Origin: Halobacillus hunanensis
Lineage (GTDB): Bacteria; Bacillota; Bacilli; Bacillales; Halobacillaceae
DNA: 64,000 nt
NCBI RefSeq assembly: GCF_900166655.1
Contig: NZ_FVZB01000006.1
Span: 868,001-932,000 of the forward strand
Reading direction: 5' to 3'
Numbering within the stretch: position 1 is the first letter of the stretch; each line of letters opens with the position of its first letter. Under the pieces are notes generated by a model that was not told the origin of the DNA, ran no database searches, and was given only the letters and a program-made list of their open reading frames with translations. Position numbers and translations under genes: made by a program. Below, piece by piece: positions 1 to 10,115 of this stretch.

Positions 1-257
1 CCTCCCTGTTACTGGCTAGTATGGGCAGGGAGGAAATCTTTTAAACCTCTAAATCTATTAAATGAATGCAACTTGATAGTCTCAGGCTTTACAGCCGATA
101 TTTTATCAGGCGATAATAATAATTTTTTTCCGAAGGGAGGTATTAACGGAAGGGATTGTTCCCTAATAAAAGAGGATTTTCCCGTTCTCCACAGGATCGT
201 TCCCTGAAGGAAATCGAGCATATATTCGACCGCAGCTTTTCTCGAAGTCGAACTGAG
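1..257. other. gene-free left edge with a hairpin
   Basis: No convincing gene is seen here. The first 33 bases form a hairpin with 8-bp arms CCTCCCTG and CAGGGAGG and a 17-base loop, possibly the terminator of something outside the window. A 70-codon open frame on the minus strand (9-221) has low-complexity, non-homologous-looking content and no recognisable domain, so it is not called. In relatives spoIIR or ywk genes often follow prmC; none is visible before the edge. Confidence 0.4.
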
Positions 258-1118
258 TTAGACTAATTCCGCAAAAATCATGCGGTCTTTTTGATTAATA
301 TCCTGCTTGATTTCAACACGATAGTCTGGCAGCTTGGTTTCAATGATCGTTTTAACCGCTTCCCCTTGTTCGTGGCCAATTTCAAAAGCCATTAACCTTG
401 GGGATAACTTAAAATGGACGATCTGATCCACGATTGTTTGATAAGCGGCTAACCCATCGTTATCAGCAAAAAGAGCCAGCTCAGGATCAAAATTTTTCAC
501 TGTATCCTGAAGCTCCTCTCCACGTGAAATATAGGGGGGATTCGATATGAGAACATCAATAGGCTGCTGTTTGATCGGCTCCAGAAAATCGCCATAAAAA
601 AACGCCACCTCAGCCTCAAGCGCTTCCGCATTCTTCCTGGCTGTCTCCAGTGCATCCGTCGAGAGATCTGAGGCTACTATTTGGCTTGCAGGCTCCTCAA
701 GCTTCATCGTAACCGCAATAATTCCGCTGCCCGTCCCCAGGTCTGCCACGACCGGAGATTCCAGGTGAGAACTAGACTGCATCCTCTCCAGCGTACCTAA
801 CACAAGCTCCTCTGTTTCCGGCCTCGGTATGAGAACAGCTTCGTTAACGAAGAACTCCCTGCCATAGAACGGGGCTTTGCCAATCAGGTGCTGTACGGGG
901 ACGCCCGTTTCGGCATGGTCCTTGATCGCACGGATAAAGGACGGTTTCACTGCCTCAGGAAAAGGGTCTCGTTCATAAGCAAGCAGCTGGGAGAAGCTCA
1001 GTTTAAGCATATCTTCAAGCAGCAAGTCAGCGACTCTCACTTCTCGACCATTTTCTTGTAAAAAAAGAGAAGCCCAGCGTCGGACTTCTCCAATGGTCGT
1101 AAACGACAACTTACTCAC
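258..1118 (-). CDS. prmC: peptide chain release factor N5-glutamine methyltransferase PrmC (HemK)
   Basis: Methylates the glutamine of the GGQ motif of RF1 and RF2 using S-adenosylmethionine, which raises termination efficiency. The SAM-binding loop DLGTGSG lies near residues 126-132 and the catalytic NPPY motif near 193-196, after an N-terminal helical domain that recognises the release factor. I place the start at a GTG (1118) that overlaps the prfA stop as GTGAGTAA, with GGAG upstream. This gives 286 residues, the usual family length; an upstream in-frame ATG would extend the protein into prfA. The overlap implies translational coupling with its own substrate gene. Confidence 0.93.
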   Translation of the reverse strand: MSKLSFTTIGEVRRWASLFLQENGREVRVADLLLEDMLKLSFSQLLAYERDPFPEAVKPSFIRAIKDHAETGVPVQHLIGKAPFYGREFFVNEAVLIPRPETEELVLGTLERMQSSSHLESPVVADLGTGSGIIAVTMKLEEPASQIVASDLSTDALETARKNAEALEAEVAFFYGDFLEPIKQQPIDVLISNPPYISRGEELQDTVKNFDPELALFADNDGLAAYQTIVDQIVHFKLSPRLMAFEIGHEQGEAVKTIIETKLPDYRVEIKQDINQKDRMIFAELV

Positions 1119-2181
1119 CGATAGACTCCAGCTTCTTTGTCTGCTCTTCAATTAACAATGCGTCGATGATCTCTTCCATATTGCCTTGCAGAACTTGATC
1201 AAGTTTCTGCAGCGTTAAGCCGATACGGTGGTCCGTGACACGTGTTTGCGGGAAATTATACGTACGAATCCGCTCTGAACGGTCACCCGTTCCAACTGCT
1301 GATTTACGACTTTCATCGTACTCAGCCTGTTGTTCACGCTGAACTTTATCATAAATTCGAGCCCGTAACACCTTCATCGCTTTTTCCTTGTTTTTAATCT
1401 GCGACTTTTCATCCTGACAGGAAACGACAATCCCTGTCGGCTCGTGCGTCAAACGGACAGCTGACATCGTCGTATTTACACTTTGCCCGCCTGGTCCACT
1501 AGAAGCAAACGTGTCGACACGAATATCCTTATCGTGCACTTCGACCTCAACTTCTTCCGCTTCAGGCATAACGACGACAGTTGCAGTTGACGTATGAATC
1601 CGTCCGCCCGATTCCGTTTCCGGGACACGCTGCACACGATGGGCGCCATTTTCAAACTTCATTTTCGAAAAGGCACGATCTCCATTAATCATGAAAATGA
1701 TCTCTTTATAGCCGCCCACATCATTGGCATTTGCCTCAATCACTTCAGTCTTCCAGCCCTGAGATTCCGCGTACCTTGCATACATGCGGTAAAGATCCCC
1801 CGCAAATAAAGCCGCTTCATCTCCCCCAGCTGCTCCGCGTACTTCCATAATAACGTTTTTATCATCGTTCGGATCTTTCGGAAGCATAAGGACTTTCAAA
1901 CGCTCTTCCAGTTCCTGTTTTCGATCTGAAAGCTCGCTGATTTCCTCTTTGACCATCTCTTCCATATCATCATCAAGACTGTCCTCAAGCATGACCTTCG
2001 CATCGTCAAGCTGCCCGGTCACTTCCTTGTACTCACGATAGGCGGTCACCGTTTCAGCAAGCCCAGACTGTTCTTTAGAGTATTCACGCAGTTTATCCGT
2101 ATCCGAAATCACTTCCGGATCACTAAGTAATTCATTTAATTTTTCATAACGATCTTCAAGTGTTTGCAAACGTTCGATCAA
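1111..2181 (-). CDS. prfA: peptide chain release factor 1 (RF1)
   Basis: Recognises UAA and UAG stop codons in the ribosomal A site and triggers hydrolysis of peptidyl-tRNA. The 356-residue protein has the catalytic GGQ at 231-233 within GPGGQSVN, and the stop-codon-reading PxT tripeptide as PET at 187-189. The N-terminus aligns with the family's usual start, so the start codon appears to be TTG, preceded by AGAGGTG. It is the first gene of a prfA-prmC pair, as in B. subtilis. Confidence 0.96.
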   Translation of the reverse strand: MIERLQTLEDRYEKLNELLSDPEVISDTDKLREYSKEQSGLAETVTAYREYKEVTGQLDDAKVMLEDSLDDDMEEMVKEEISELSDRKQELEERLKVLMLPKDPNDDKNVIMEVRGAAGGDEAALFAGDLYRMYARYAESQGWKTEVIEANANDVGGYKEIIFMINGDRAFSKMKFENGAHRVQRVPETESGGRIHTSTATVVVMPEAEEVEVEVHDKDIRVDTFASSGPGGQSVNTTMSAVRLTHEPTGIVVSCQDEKSQIKNKEKAMKVLRARIYDKVQREQQAEYDESRKSAVGTGDRSERIRTYNFPQTRVTDHRIGLTLQKLDQVLQGNMEEIIDALLIEEQTKKLESIGE

Positions 2182-2281
2182 TGGTATGCACCTCTTTCTC
2201 CATAACAGTCTAATTATATTATAGAGAAGGTGGGGTTACAACCACGTCCCCTGAAAAAACAATCTCTCCGCAAGAGCCAGG

Positions 2282-2391
2282 ATTGCACATAATGGGAGGA
2301 TTATTGCATGATATTCTGGTTAATTGCCTATTTCTTAAACTTAGTTGCATATGAAAGCCATTAATTGCACGATTGTAACGTTCAATTGCAT
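2282..2391. repeat. phased array of six ATTGCAY boxes
   Basis: Six copies of a 7-base box (ATTGCAC, ATTGCAT, ATTGCCT, GTTGCAT, ATTGCAC, ATTGCAT) begin at 2282, 2303, 2323, 2344, 2364 and 2385. The spacings are 21, 20, 21, 20 and 21 bases, close to two turns of B-DNA. The 13-14 bases between boxes are not conserved. The array fills the gap between the lipoprotein gene and prfA. Similar arrays occur at 61863 and, degenerate, at 31172. I do not recognise a described family. Confidence 0.75.
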
Positions 2392-2410
2392 ATTTCCAGC
2401 ACCATCAGGC

Positions 2411-2812
2411 TTATCGTATGTTTACATTAATGTTATAGCGAGGCACAGCACTATAAACAGCTTCTTTGATCTGCTTAGACCAATCCATCTTCTCATCGCT
2501 GCTCAGTTCGCGATCGACATCAACGGTCACCCGCGCCTGACCAGCTTCGATAATCACCCGCTTAACAGTGACGCCAGGAACCTGATTGGCAGCTTCTTTC
2601 ATTAACTCGCGATCCTGCTTCAATCCCCAAGTATCGCCTACTAGGTCCATGGAGCGAGGGTTTTCAATCTCTGCTTCAGATGTATGCTCATCTTTCACGC
2701 TTAAATTCTCAATATCATCACGTGTGGTACTGCCTTGAAAATTTTCATATTCCTGCCCGCAAGCCGTCATGAATAATGTCATAAGAATTCCTGCCATTAT
2801 GATCCTTATCAT
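2411..2812 (-). CDS. small lipoprotein, YhcN/YlaJ-like
   Basis: A 133-residue secreted lipoprotein. The N-terminus is a short hydrophobic signal with a lipobox ending in TAC-G, so Cys18 should be lipidated and the protein anchored outside the membrane. A polar linker follows, then a C-terminal domain of about 75 residues with a pattern like the sporulation lipoprotein family YhcN/YlaJ (alternating beta strands and a helix rich in DREL/DEKMDW). Family assignment rests on general pattern only. It stands alone between tdk and prfA, with the ATTGCAY array directly downstream. Confidence 0.6.
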   Translation of the reverse strand: MIRIIMAGILMTLFMTACGQEYENFQGSTTRDDIENLSVKDEHTSEAEIENPRSMDLVGDTWGLKQDRELMKEAANQVPGVTVKRVIIEAGQARVTVDVDRELSSDEKMDWSKQIKEAVYSAVPRYNINVNIR

Positions 2813-2910
2813 CTTTCACACCTCTTCTCTTTTTCCATAGTGTGTACGGATTAGAAAAGGATTATGCGCCATGCCATCGACACTTTCTTTCATCATGCAG
2901 CACTTCGATT

Positions 2911-2944
2911 ACATAAAAAACCACCGACCATTAGGTCAGTGGTT
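2911..2944 (-). terminator. tdk terminator
   Basis: Arms AACCACTGACC and GGTCGGTGGTT with a 4-base loop, followed on the minus strand by a run of T residues. It sits just after the tdk stop codon and is a standard Rho-independent terminator. Confidence 0.85.
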
Positions 2945-2952
2945 ATTAACCA

Positions 2953-3573
2953 TCATGCATGTTTTTCGGCGTGAGCCTTCACTTGCGCTTGCCTGGGCTT
3001 ATTCGGGACCTCATGATGGTGGCGGCATCTGGGCTCGTACGATTCAGAAGCTCCAACTAAAATAATTGGATCATCATAGGAAGCAGGCTCGCCGTCGATC
3101 AAGCGCTGTGTTCGACTGGCCGGAGAACCACACACAGGGCAAATCGCATTCAACTTCGTAACACTTTCACTCAAAGCCATCAGTTCAGGGACTTTGCCAA
3201 ACGGTTCCCCACGGAAATCCGTATCCAATCCTGCAACGATGACACGAATGCCGCGGTCAGCCAGACATTCTACAACTTCTACAATGTTATCATCAAAAAA
3301 TTGCACTTCATCGATCCCTACAATATCGACTTCATTACTGACTTCTCTGAGAATTTCCAACGACTCTGCAACCGGTCTTGCAAGCACAGAAGTTCCATTG
3401 TGAGACACGATGGAATCCTCTTTATATCGATTATCAATGGCGGGTTTAAATACACGAACAGACAAGTTGCCATATGTAGCTCGGCGCACGCGGCGAATCA
3501 ATTCTTCTGATTTCCCGCTGAACATACTTCCGCAGATCACCTCAACCCATCCGCTCTGTTTCATTACATACAC
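2953..3573 (-). CDS. tdk: thymidine kinase
   Basis: Phosphorylates thymidine to dTMP with ATP in the pyrimidine salvage pathway. The P-loop GSMFSGKS sits near the N-terminus, followed by the DEVQFFD segment and the lasso/zinc region CPVC; the second zinc Cys/His pair near the C-terminus reads CRHHH. The start is uncertain: homologues begin with M-Y-I-M-K-Q, which matches a GTG at 3573. A GTG at 3579 has better spacing to the AGGGAG ribosome site, and an ATG lies at 3564. It follows rpmE2 and rho as in B. subtilis. Confidence 0.94.
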   Translation of the reverse strand: MYVMKQSGWVEVICGSMFSGKSEELIRRVRRATYGNLSVRVFKPAIDNRYKEDSIVSHNGTSVLARPVAESLEILREVSNEVDIVGIDEVQFFDDNIVEVVECLADRGIRVIVAGLDTDFRGEPFGKVPELMALSESVTKLNAICPVCGSPASRTQRLIDGEPASYDDPIILVGASESYEPRCRHHHEVPNKPRQAQVKAHAEKHA

Positions 3574-3625
3574 GTCCACTGTCGCTCCCTTCACACATCT
3601 TCCATCCATCTATTTTTGACAAAAA

Positions 3626-3735
3626 AAGCTCCCTGTATGAGATGGCTGAACTCACATAGGGATGACTCTTTATGCTGCTGTCCTTCGATTTCCTTTAACA
3701 AAAAAACAGGCAAAAGGTAAGACAATTTGCCTGTT
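3626..3735 (-). terminator. two tandem terminators after rpmE2
   Basis: Two minus-strand hairpins lie between rpmE2 and tdk. One (about 3702-3735) has arms ACAGGCAAA/TTTGCCTGT followed by seven T residues. The second (about 3626-3660) has 12-base arms TCCCTATGTGAG and CTCATACAGGGA followed by a T run. The tandem arrangement should strongly separate rpmE2 from tdk transcription. Confidence 0.75.
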
Positions 3736-3780
3736 CTTGTTCAAAATTATGCTGGGATCATCAAAGATGACCGCACATTA

Positions 3781-4026
3781 TTATGAAAGGTTATATTTTT
3801 TCTTGAAGCGATCCACACGGCCGCCAGCTTTGTCAGCTTTTTGTTTGCCTGTGTAGAACGGATGAGACGCAGAACTAATTTCAACACGGATAAGCGGGTA
3901 AGTGTTCCCGTCTTCCCATTCGATTGTTTCGTCAGATCCTTGTGTAGATCCAGCGATAAATTTGAAATCAGAACTTGTATCAAGGAATACAACTTTACGG
4001 TATTCTGGATGAATTCCTGCTTTCAT
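3781..4026 (-). CDS. rpmE2: 50S ribosomal protein L31, type B
   Basis: A ribosomal protein at the subunit interface. The 81-residue sequence begins [14 protein letters not shown] and ends KKKYNLS. It contains no cysteine, so it is the zinc-free type B form. In B. subtilis the gene at this position, between rho and tdk, is the zinc-binding type A form (rpmE), while the type B copy (ytiA) lies elsewhere and is repressed by Zur. No Zur-like palindrome is seen upstream here. Confidence 0.93.
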   Translation of the reverse strand: MKAGIHPEYRKVVFLDTSSDFKFIAGSTQGSDETIEWEDGNTYPLIRVEISSASHPFYTGKQKADKAGGRVDRFKKKYNLS

Positions 4027-4190
4027 GTTCTTCCACTCCTTTTTGCCCTGAATCCTCTGGAAACAGAGTTATTGTAAGAGCCGTCGAAGGTTAGTCGATA
4101 CACCTTTTACTGAAACTCACATAGAAAGATTATATCAGTCTACGCAGTCCAATGCAACAGCGCGAAGTATCCTTTTTTCTGGAAAAGCAA

Positions 4191-5480
4191 TCAGCTGCGA
4201 CGGGATGAGGTTGTTTTCCCTTTCATATCCTTATCCATCAGATCGAAAAATTCCTCATTTGTTTTCGATGACCGCAGCCTGCGTAGAAAACGGTCGATGA
4301 AATCGTGAGAATCCGACATCGTTTTACGAATCGCCCACACTTTGTCTAATTCAGATTTCGGCAGCAGCAGTTCTTCTTTACGAGTTCCGGAACGAGTAAT
4401 GTCAATCGCAGGGAAGATACGTCGTTCAGCCAGACTGCGATCAAGGTGAAGCTCCATGTTTCCGGTTCCTTTAAATTCTTCATAAATAACATCATCCATG
4501 CGGGAACCTGTATCCACTAATGCCGTAGCTAAGATGGTAAAACTACCACCCTCTTCGATATTTCTTGCCGCTCCGAAGAAACGCTTCGGACGGTGGAAAG
4601 CTGCAGGGTCGATCCCTCCAGAAAGCGTTCGTCCGCTTGGCGGGATTACAAGGTTATAAGCACGCGCAAGACGCGTAATGCTGTCCATTAAAATAATTAC
4701 GTCACTCTTATGTTCAACCAGTCTCATCGCCCGCTCCAAGACGAGTTCAGCTACTTTAATATGGTTTTCCGGTACCTCATCAAAGGTTGAACTTACCACA
4801 TCAACATCTGGATCCACATAACGCTCGATATCTGTTACTTCTTCCGGACGTTCATCGACAAGTAAAATAATTAATTTTGACTCAGGATGATTAGTAGAAA
4901 TGCTGTTTGCAATTTGTTTCAACAGCATTGTCTTACCCGCTTTAGGCGGGGCAACAATTAATCCACGCTGACCATATCCGACCGGTGCCATCAAGTCCAT
5001 AATCCGTGTTGAAAGTTTTTTACTTTCTGTTTCAAGCTTCATGTGACGGTCCGGATAGAGCGGCGTTAAAGCAGGAAAATGGACTCGTTCTTTCGCCGTC
5101 TCCGGATCTTCTCCGTTTACTGCATCTACGTGAAGCAATCCGTAATACCGCTCATTTTCCTTAGGCGGTCTAACTTTCCCTGAAACTTTGTCACCATTAC
5201 GCAAATCAAATCTGCGAATTTGTGATGCTGAGATGTAAATGTCCTCAGCACTCGGAGAATAGTTGATTGGACGAAGGAAGCCAAATCCTTCAGAAGGGAT
5301 TATTTCTAAGATGCCATCCATAAATAGAAAGCCATCTTTCTCAGCTTGTGCTTTCAAAATTGCGAAAATCAACTCTCGCTTCGTCAGCTTGGCATAATAA
5401 GATACCTTGTACTGCTTCGCTAAAGAATAGAGTTTCTTTAACGTCATGCCTTCTAGGTTGGATATTGATAGTTCTGCCAC
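4191..5480 (-). CDS. rho: transcription termination factor Rho
   Basis: Hexameric RNA-dependent ATPase helicase that ends transcription. The 429 residues comprise an N-terminal Rho_N helix bundle (about 5-45), a cold-shock-like primary RNA-binding domain (about 50-120) and a RecA-type ATPase core. The core has Walker A PPKAGKTM near 178-185, Walker B (IILMDS) and the SGGIDPAA loop. Length and motifs are those of Gram-positive Rho without the long insertions of actinobacteria. A leader of about 100 bases upstream can form a hairpin (see next entry). Confidence 0.97.
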   Translation of the reverse strand: MAELSISNLEGMTLKKLYSLAKQYKVSYYAKLTKRELIFAILKAQAEKDGFLFMDGILEIIPSEGFGFLRPINYSPSAEDIYISASQIRRFDLRNGDKVSGKVRPPKENERYYGLLHVDAVNGEDPETAKERVHFPALTPLYPDRHMKLETESKKLSTRIMDLMAPVGYGQRGLIVAPPKAGKTMLLKQIANSISTNHPESKLIILLVDERPEEVTDIERYVDPDVDVVSSTFDEVPENHIKVAELVLERAMRLVEHKSDVIILMDSITRLARAYNLVIPPSGRTLSGGIDPAAFHRPKRFFGAARNIEEGGSFTILATALVDTGSRMDDVIYEEFKGTGNMELHLDRSLAERRIFPAIDITRSGTRKEELLLPKSELDKVWAIRKTMSDSHDFIDRFLRRLRSSKTNEEFFDLMDKDMKGKTTSSRRS

Positions 5481-5854
5481 AAAATCACCACTTTAATTAT
5501 TTTTAGCTTAAGCATCCTCGTTGACCGTCGTTTCCTAACGAGAAAATTAAACGGAGATCGTGCTTGAGCTTTTTTATAGATTGTGTGTATACCAGAGTAA
5601 GCTCTCTACTAATCTATGCTGATCTTAGTATGAGCGTTGATTGCCCTTTTTGGAAATAAAAAGAAGAAACAAGAGGGATGTGAAGCTTACAGAGGTTTAC
5701 AATTAAATTATTTCTTTGATTCTTTATTGTTAGAAACCTACCTTATTGTACATCTAGTAATCACATTGGTTCAAGAGGTTTTTTTGGCAAGTCTTTCAGA
5801 GGGTAAAAAGTAGGGTAGGGAAACTGAATATCTTCAGCTTCCCCATTTATCCTG
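5481..5854. other. rho leader and glpX-rho gap
   Basis: A 374-base gap between two minus-strand genes. Near the rho end, segments reading AGCTCAAGCA and TGCTTAAGCT on the minus strand (5509-5577) can pair with one mismatch and would lie in the rho 5' leader. At the glpX end a hairpin with arms GGGAAGCTGAA/TTCAGTTTCCC followed by a T-rich stretch (about 5800-5845) is a likely glpX terminator. The AT-rich middle (5640-5780) has no open frame or repeat that I can support. Confidence 0.45.
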
Positions 5855-6820
5855 CTATTTAATCACTAAATTCGGTTTCTTCTTCAAACTATGGTCGCCA
5901 TCAATAAAACGAACCGTGCCGGATTTAGCTCGCATGACAACCGTTTGGGTGGTTGCCTTCTGTCCCTTAAATTGGACACCTTGAAGAAGTTCTCCGTCTG
6001 TTACTCCTGTGGCTGCGAAGATGGCATCATCCCCGCCGCAGAAGTCTTCCATGTAAAGTACTTTGTTGATGTCTTCAATCCCCATATCCTTACATCTGTT
6101 GCGTTCTTCCTCATTTGAAGCAATGAGTTTTCCCTGGATTTCTCCGCCAAGACATTTAAGCGCAACCGCAGCGAGTACCCCTTCAGGTGCTCCGCCGGAT
6201 CCGAATAAAATATCGACACCTGTATCGTCAAATGCCGTATTAATTGCGGCAGCCACATCTCCATCAGAAATCAGCTTAATACGAGCACCTGCTGCTCGAA
6301 TTTCTTCAATAATCCCTTCATGCCGTTTCCGATTTAGAACAATCGCTACAACATCTTCCACGTCTTTATTTTTCGCTTTAGCTACGGCAGCCAGATTTTC
6401 AGATACAGATGCGTTAATATCAACTTTTCCGACAGCTTCCGGCCCAACGGCAATCTTTTCCATGTACATATCCGGGGCATGTAACAGCTGGTTGTGATCA
6501 GCAATCGCAATGACAGCCAGCGCATTCCACGTTCCTTGTGCAACAATGTTAGTTCCCTCAAGTGGATCTACAGCTACATCCACTCTTGGACCGAAGCCAT
6601 TCCCTAGAGTCTCCCCAATATAAAGCATAGGTGCTTCGTCCATTTCGCCTTCCCCGATTACAACGGTTCCTTTCATCGGGATCGTGTCAAAAACGTCACG
6701 CATGGCAGAGGTCGCCGCATCATCAGCCTCGTCTTTCTTTCCTCTTCCCATCCAGCGAGCTGATGATAAAGCTGCTGCCTCGGTTACTCTGACTAATTCC
6801 ATTGATAAACTTCTTTCCAT
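5855..6820 (-). CDS. glpX: fructose-1,6-bisphosphatase, class II
   Basis: Hydrolyses fructose 1,6-bisphosphate to fructose 6-phosphate in gluconeogenesis. The 321 residues carry the metal-binding motif DPLEGT (85-90) and the upstream GEGEMDE segment of the GlpX/inositol phosphatase fold. The start [12 protein letters not shown] matches the family and has a GGGGAG ribosome site. The gene corresponds to B. subtilis ywjI, next to murA2 (murAB/murZ). The linked tal and fbaA genes suggest a small central carbon cluster. Confidence 0.95.
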   Translation of the reverse strand: MERSLSMELVRVTEAAALSSARWMGRGKKDEADDAATSAMRDVFDTIPMKGTVVIGEGEMDEAPMLYIGETLGNGFGPRVDVAVDPLEGTNIVAQGTWNALAVIAIADHNQLLHAPDMYMEKIAVGPEAVGKVDINASVSENLAAVAKAKNKDVEDVVAIVLNRKRHEGIIEEIRAAGARIKLISDGDVAAAINTAFDDTGVDILFGSGGAPEGVLAAVALKCLGGEIQGKLIASNEEERNRCKDMGIEDINKVLYMEDFCGGDDAIFAATGVTDGELLQGVQFKGQKATTQTVVMRAKSGTVRFIDGDHSLKKKPNLVIK

Positions 6821-6931
6821 GGTTCATTCTCCCCATTCTCTATTTAGAATTTTTCCTCATCTCCCCATGGCCCCACAAGAAGTGGGGGTCTTTCAATATT
6901 AGCAAATGCTCCATAAGAGCGGGATTGTGCT

Positions 6932-7151
6932 ACTGTCCAGCCGCTTTTCTACTGTCCAGCTGCAGCGCCCAGACACTCGAGACATAAGCAGTTCGCCTCC
7001 GTCGGGAAAGAACACCCGACTGCGCCGCACTGCTTGGGCCCGCAGGACGCGGGTCAGTTCGACGTTGGCACAGGACGTGCCGAACTTAGTCGAACTTCCT
7101 CTTTATCCGATCTTAGCCGATCTTCCTCTATCTAGGGCGCTTCCGCTTTTC
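6932..7151. repeat. compound intergenic repeat with GTTCGAC hairpin (copy A)
   Basis: Almost the whole glpX-murA2 gap is repetitive. It begins with a doubled CTACTGTCCAGC, continues with GCAGCGCCCAGAC and ends with GGGCGCTTCCGCTTTTCTT. These ends resemble the widespread Bacillaceae intergenic element that starts AGCTCCAGCGCC and ends GCGCTTCCGCTTTTC. Inside is the core hairpin 7057-7095 with arms GTTCGAC and GTCGAAC and inner arms GGCAC/GTGCC, shared with copies at 10764, 14470 and 30964. No gene is present. Confidence 0.7.
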
Positions 7152-8438
7152 TTATGAATTCTGAAACTGCTCGACTTCTTCTTCTGACATCTCTTCATAC
7201 CAGATATTGGCTCCGAGCTCTACCAGCTTGTTCGTAATGTTTTCATAACCACGTTCGATGTGATCTACGCCAGTGATTTCAGTTACACCGCCGGCCATTA
7301 GCCCTGCGATCACTAAAGCAGCACCTGCCCGTAAATCAGAGGCTTTCACTTTTGCTCCTTCAAGTTTTGACGGACCAGCTACAATTGCAGCTCCCCCCTC
7401 CACTTTGATCGAAGCATTCATGCGGCGCAGTTCATCGACATGCTTGAACCTAGCTTGATAGATCGTATCGGTAACGACACCCGTTCCCTCCGCCTTCGTA
7501 AGCAAAGTAGTAAAGGGCTGCTGTAAATCAGTCGGAAATCCGGGGTAAACGAGTGTCTTAATGTCGACACTCTTCATTTTTTCACCAGGTCTGATATAAA
7601 GCTGTTCGTCGTTTTCCTCAATCGTTACACCCATTTCACGAAGCTTGGCCAGCAGTGATTCAAGGTGTTGCGGGATGACGTTATCAATAATCATCTCTTC
7701 TCCCTGAGCTGCAGCCATGATCGTATAAGTGCCCGCTTCAATCCGATCCGGAATAATCGTATGCAGGCAGCCATTTAAATCATTGACGCCTTCAATTCGG
7801 ATTACATCCGTCCCGGCACCCTTAATTTTCGCGCCCATGCTCGTTAACAAGGTCGCTACATCAATGATCTCTGGCTCCTTGGCTGCATTTTCAATGGTTG
7901 TCTTCCCTTTGGCTCTCACGGCTGCCAACATAATGTTAATCGTAGCGCCTACACTTACCACATCTAAATAAATTCTAGCCCCGCGCAGTTCCTTAGCACG
8001 CAAATAAATCGCACCTTGTTCGTTAGACACTTCAGCTCCAAGAGCTTCAAACCCTTTAATATGCTGGTCAATTGGACGCGGTCCGAGGTGACATCCGCCT
8101 GGCAGTCCAATCACCGCTTTATTGAAACGGCCCAGCATTGCCCCCATAAAATAATAAGAGGCTCGCAGCTTTTTCACGCGGCCGTTTGGAAGCGGCATTG
8201 AGATCATTTCAGAAGGGTCGATTTCAATCGTCTGCCCATCTCGATGAACGGTCCCTCCTATTTCCTCAAGCAAATCAGACAACGTTCCTACATCTGAAAT
8301 ATTTGGAAGCCCTTCAATTGTTACTTTGGAACTCGCTAAAATCGCAGCAGGTAATAGAGCAACGGCGCTGTTTTTTGCACCACTGACACGTACTTGTCCG
8401 CGTAAGCGCGTGCCGCCTTCTACTAGTAGTTTTCTCAT
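7152..8438 (-). CDS. murA2: UDP-N-acetylglucosamine 1-carboxyvinyltransferase (second MurA)
   Basis: Transfers enolpyruvate from PEP to UDP-GlcNAc, the first committed step of peptidoglycan precursor synthesis in the cytoplasm. The 428-residue EPSP-synthase-like fold has the fosfomycin-target cysteine at residue 116 in [10 protein letters not shown], and the N-terminal K/N pair in SGAKNS. Gram-positives carry two MurA enzymes; position beside tal and fbaA matches the B. subtilis second copy, murAB (murZ). Confidence 0.94.
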   Translation of the reverse strand: MRKLLVEGGTRLRGQVRVSGAKNSAVALLPAAILASSKVTIEGLPNISDVGTLSDLLEEIGGTVHRDGQTIEIDPSEMISMPLPNGRVKKLRASYYFMGAMLGRFNKAVIGLPGGCHLGPRPIDQHIKGFEALGAEVSNEQGAIYLRAKELRGARIYLDVVSVGATINIMLAAVRAKGKTTIENAAKEPEIIDVATLLTSMGAKIKGAGTDVIRIEGVNDLNGCLHTIIPDRIEAGTYTIMAAAQGEEMIIDNVIPQHLESLLAKLREMGVTIEENDEQLYIRPGEKMKSVDIKTLVYPGFPTDLQQPFTTLLTKAEGTGVVTDTIYQARFKHVDELRRMNASIKVEGGAAIVAGPSKLEGAKVKASDLRAGAALVIAGLMAGGVTEITGVDHIERGYENITNKLVELGANIWYEEMSEEEVEQFQNS

Positions 8439-8507
8439 GGGAAACTCCTCACTTTAAAGGTAAAGATTATATCTTTATCATGTGCAATTTTTGCCAAATG
8501 ACTCGTA

Positions 8508-9149
8508 TTATTTTTGATTATTCCAGTCATTAAGGAATTTTTCAATACCTTGGTCAGTCAGAGGATGCTTGACAAGTTGATCAAAAAGTTTAAATGGAAC
8601 CGTTGCGATGTGTGCTCCATTCAGGGCTGCGTCCGTTATATGCACAGGATGACGCACGGAAGCAGCGATGATTTCCGTATCAATCGCATGACGATCGAAA
8701 ATCTCAGCAATTTGAGCTACGAGCTCCATTCCGTTATGGCCAATGTCATCAAGACGGCCTAGAAATGGCGAAACGTAAGAGGCACCAGCTCGTGCAGCAA
8801 GCAAGGCCTGGTTGGCTGAGAAAATGAGCGTAACGTTCGTCTTGATATTTAGGTCACTTAAAGCTTTAACAGCCTTCAGCCCTTCTAAAGTCATGGGAAC
8901 CTTCACCGTAATGTTAGGGGCAATCGCGGCCAGCTCCTTGGCTTCTTTAAGCATTCCTTCTGAATCGAGCGAAATAACTTCTGCACTTACTGACCCATCC
9001 ACTTCTTCGGTAATCTCTTTAAGGCGTTCGTGAAAAGAAACCCCTTCTTTTGCGACTAAACTTGGGTTAGTGGTAACCCCAGCAAGTACTCCTAACGCAT
9101 TCGCTTCTTTAATCTCGTTAATATTAGCCGTATCGATAAAAAACTTCAT
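8508..9149 (-). CDS. tal: transaldolase, short type
   Basis: Transfers dihydroxyacetone units in the non-oxidative pentose phosphate pathway. The 213-residue protein is the short TalC/FSA-like type, with the N-terminal FIDTANI segment and the Schiff-base lysine at position 83 in TVKVPMT. It corresponds to B. subtilis ywjH, located between fbaA and murA2. Discrimination between true transaldolase and fructose 6-phosphate aldolase cannot be settled from sequence here, but the Bacillus orthologue is a transaldolase. Confidence 0.92.
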   Translation of the reverse strand: MKFFIDTANINEIKEANALGVLAGVTTNPSLVAKEGVSFHERLKEITEEVDGSVSAEVISLDSEGMLKEAKELAAIAPNITVKVPMTLEGLKAVKALSDLNIKTNVTLIFSANQALLAARAGASYVSPFLGRLDDIGHNGMELVAQIAEIFDRHAIDTEIIAASVRHPVHITDAALNGAHIATVPFKLFDQLVKHPLTDQGIEKFLNDWNNQK

Positions 9150-9209
9150 AGTAATAAGTTCCTCCTATGTTGAAAATTGTAGAATGATGGCGTTTTCATA
9201 CATGTTGAA

Positions 9210-9240
9210 AAGGAAACCGTTACGGTGTAACGGCTTCCTT
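9210..9240 (-). terminator. fbaA terminator-like hairpin
   Basis: Arms AAGGAAACCGTTAC and GTAACGGCTTCCTT with a GGT loop directly downstream of fbaA. On the minus strand it is followed only by a short T-rich stretch, so termination may be partial, with readthrough into tal. Confidence 0.65.
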
Positions 9241-9251
9241 GAACACTATCT

Positions 9252-10115
9252 TTATGCTTTTTGCGAAGAACCAAATTCGCGCATTTTGCCAATAACGGTT
9301 TCTTTAATGGCGTCGCGGCCAGGTCCCAAGTATTTACGGGGATCGTATTGTTCCGGCTGTTCAGCAAGAACTTTACGTACCGCTTTACCTTGAGAAATTT
9401 GGTTTTCTGTATTTACGTTAATTTTTGCTGTACCGAAGGAAATTGCCTTCTTGATATCAGCTGTCGGGATGCCTGTTCCACCGTGAAGTACAAGCGGTTT
9501 GTCAACAAGGCCCATAATTTCTTCCATGCGGTCAAAGCCAAGGTTCGGTTCACCTTTGTAAGGTCCGTGAACAGATCCAAGAGCAGGTGCAAATACATCC
9601 ACATCCGTCTCATCAACGAGTTGCTTACACTCCGCAGGGATTGCATAAGCTGCTTCAGCATCTTCTACGATAAGGTCGTCTTCTTGTCCGCCGACACGGC
9701 CAAGCTCTGCCTCAACAGACACACCGTGTATATGAGCAAGCTCTACGACTTTTTTCGTAAGAGCGATGTTTTCTTCTAACGGATCATGAGACGCGTCGAT
9801 CATAACAGAAGTGAATCCAGCGTGAATCGCTTCTGCACACTTTTCAAAACTTGAACCGTGATCTAAGTGGATCGCAACAGGTACAGTTGTCCCATAAGAT
9901 TCCATGAGTGATTCAACCATAGCTACCACTACGTTAAATCCGCCCATGTAACGTCCAGCACCCTCAGATACTCCAAGGATAACAGGGGATTGCTCTTCTT
10001 CAGCAGCCTGAAGAATCGCTTGAGCATATTCCAGATTATTAAGGTTGAACTGTCCTACTCCGTAACGTTCTTCCTTAGCTTTTTCTAGCATTTCTTTCAT
10101 AGAAACTAACGGCAT
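9252..10115 (-). CDS. fbaA: fructose-bisphosphate aldolase, class II
   Basis: Zinc-dependent reversible cleavage of fructose 1,6-bisphosphate into dihydroxyacetone phosphate and glyceraldehyde 3-phosphate. The 287-residue TIM barrel has metal ligands in HLDHG (83-87) and in the GGTGIP region. I chose the ATG at 10115, which gives [10 protein letters not shown] and has AAAGGAGG upstream; a longer frame begins at 10160 without support. The gene sits between spo0F and tal, as in B. subtilis. Confidence 0.96.
   Translation of the reverse strand: MPLVSMKEMLEKAKEERYGVGQFNLNNLEYAQAILQAAEEEQSPVILGVSEGAGRYMGGFNVVVAMVESLMESYGTTVPVAIHLDHGSSFEKCAEAIHAGFTSVMIDASHDPLEENIALTKKVVELAHIHGVSVEAELGRVGGQEDDLIVEDAEAAYAIPAECKQLVDETDVDVFAPALGSVHGPYKGEPNLGFDRMEEIMGLVDKPLVLHGGTGIPTADIKKAISFGTAKINVNTENQISQGKAVRKVLAEQPEQYDPRKYLGPGRDAIKETVIGKMREFGSSQKA

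Noticed and set aside
9-221. 70-codon minus-strand open frame at the left edge
   Set aside because: No ribosome site, no recognisable domain and unusual composition; more likely non-coding.
2282-2391. CRISPR-like array
   Set aside because: Repeats are only 7 bases with 13-14 base spacers, and no cas gene is present in the window.
6906-7157. open frames in the glpX-murA2 gap
   Set aside because: They lie within the compound intergenic repeat and translate its hairpin arms.
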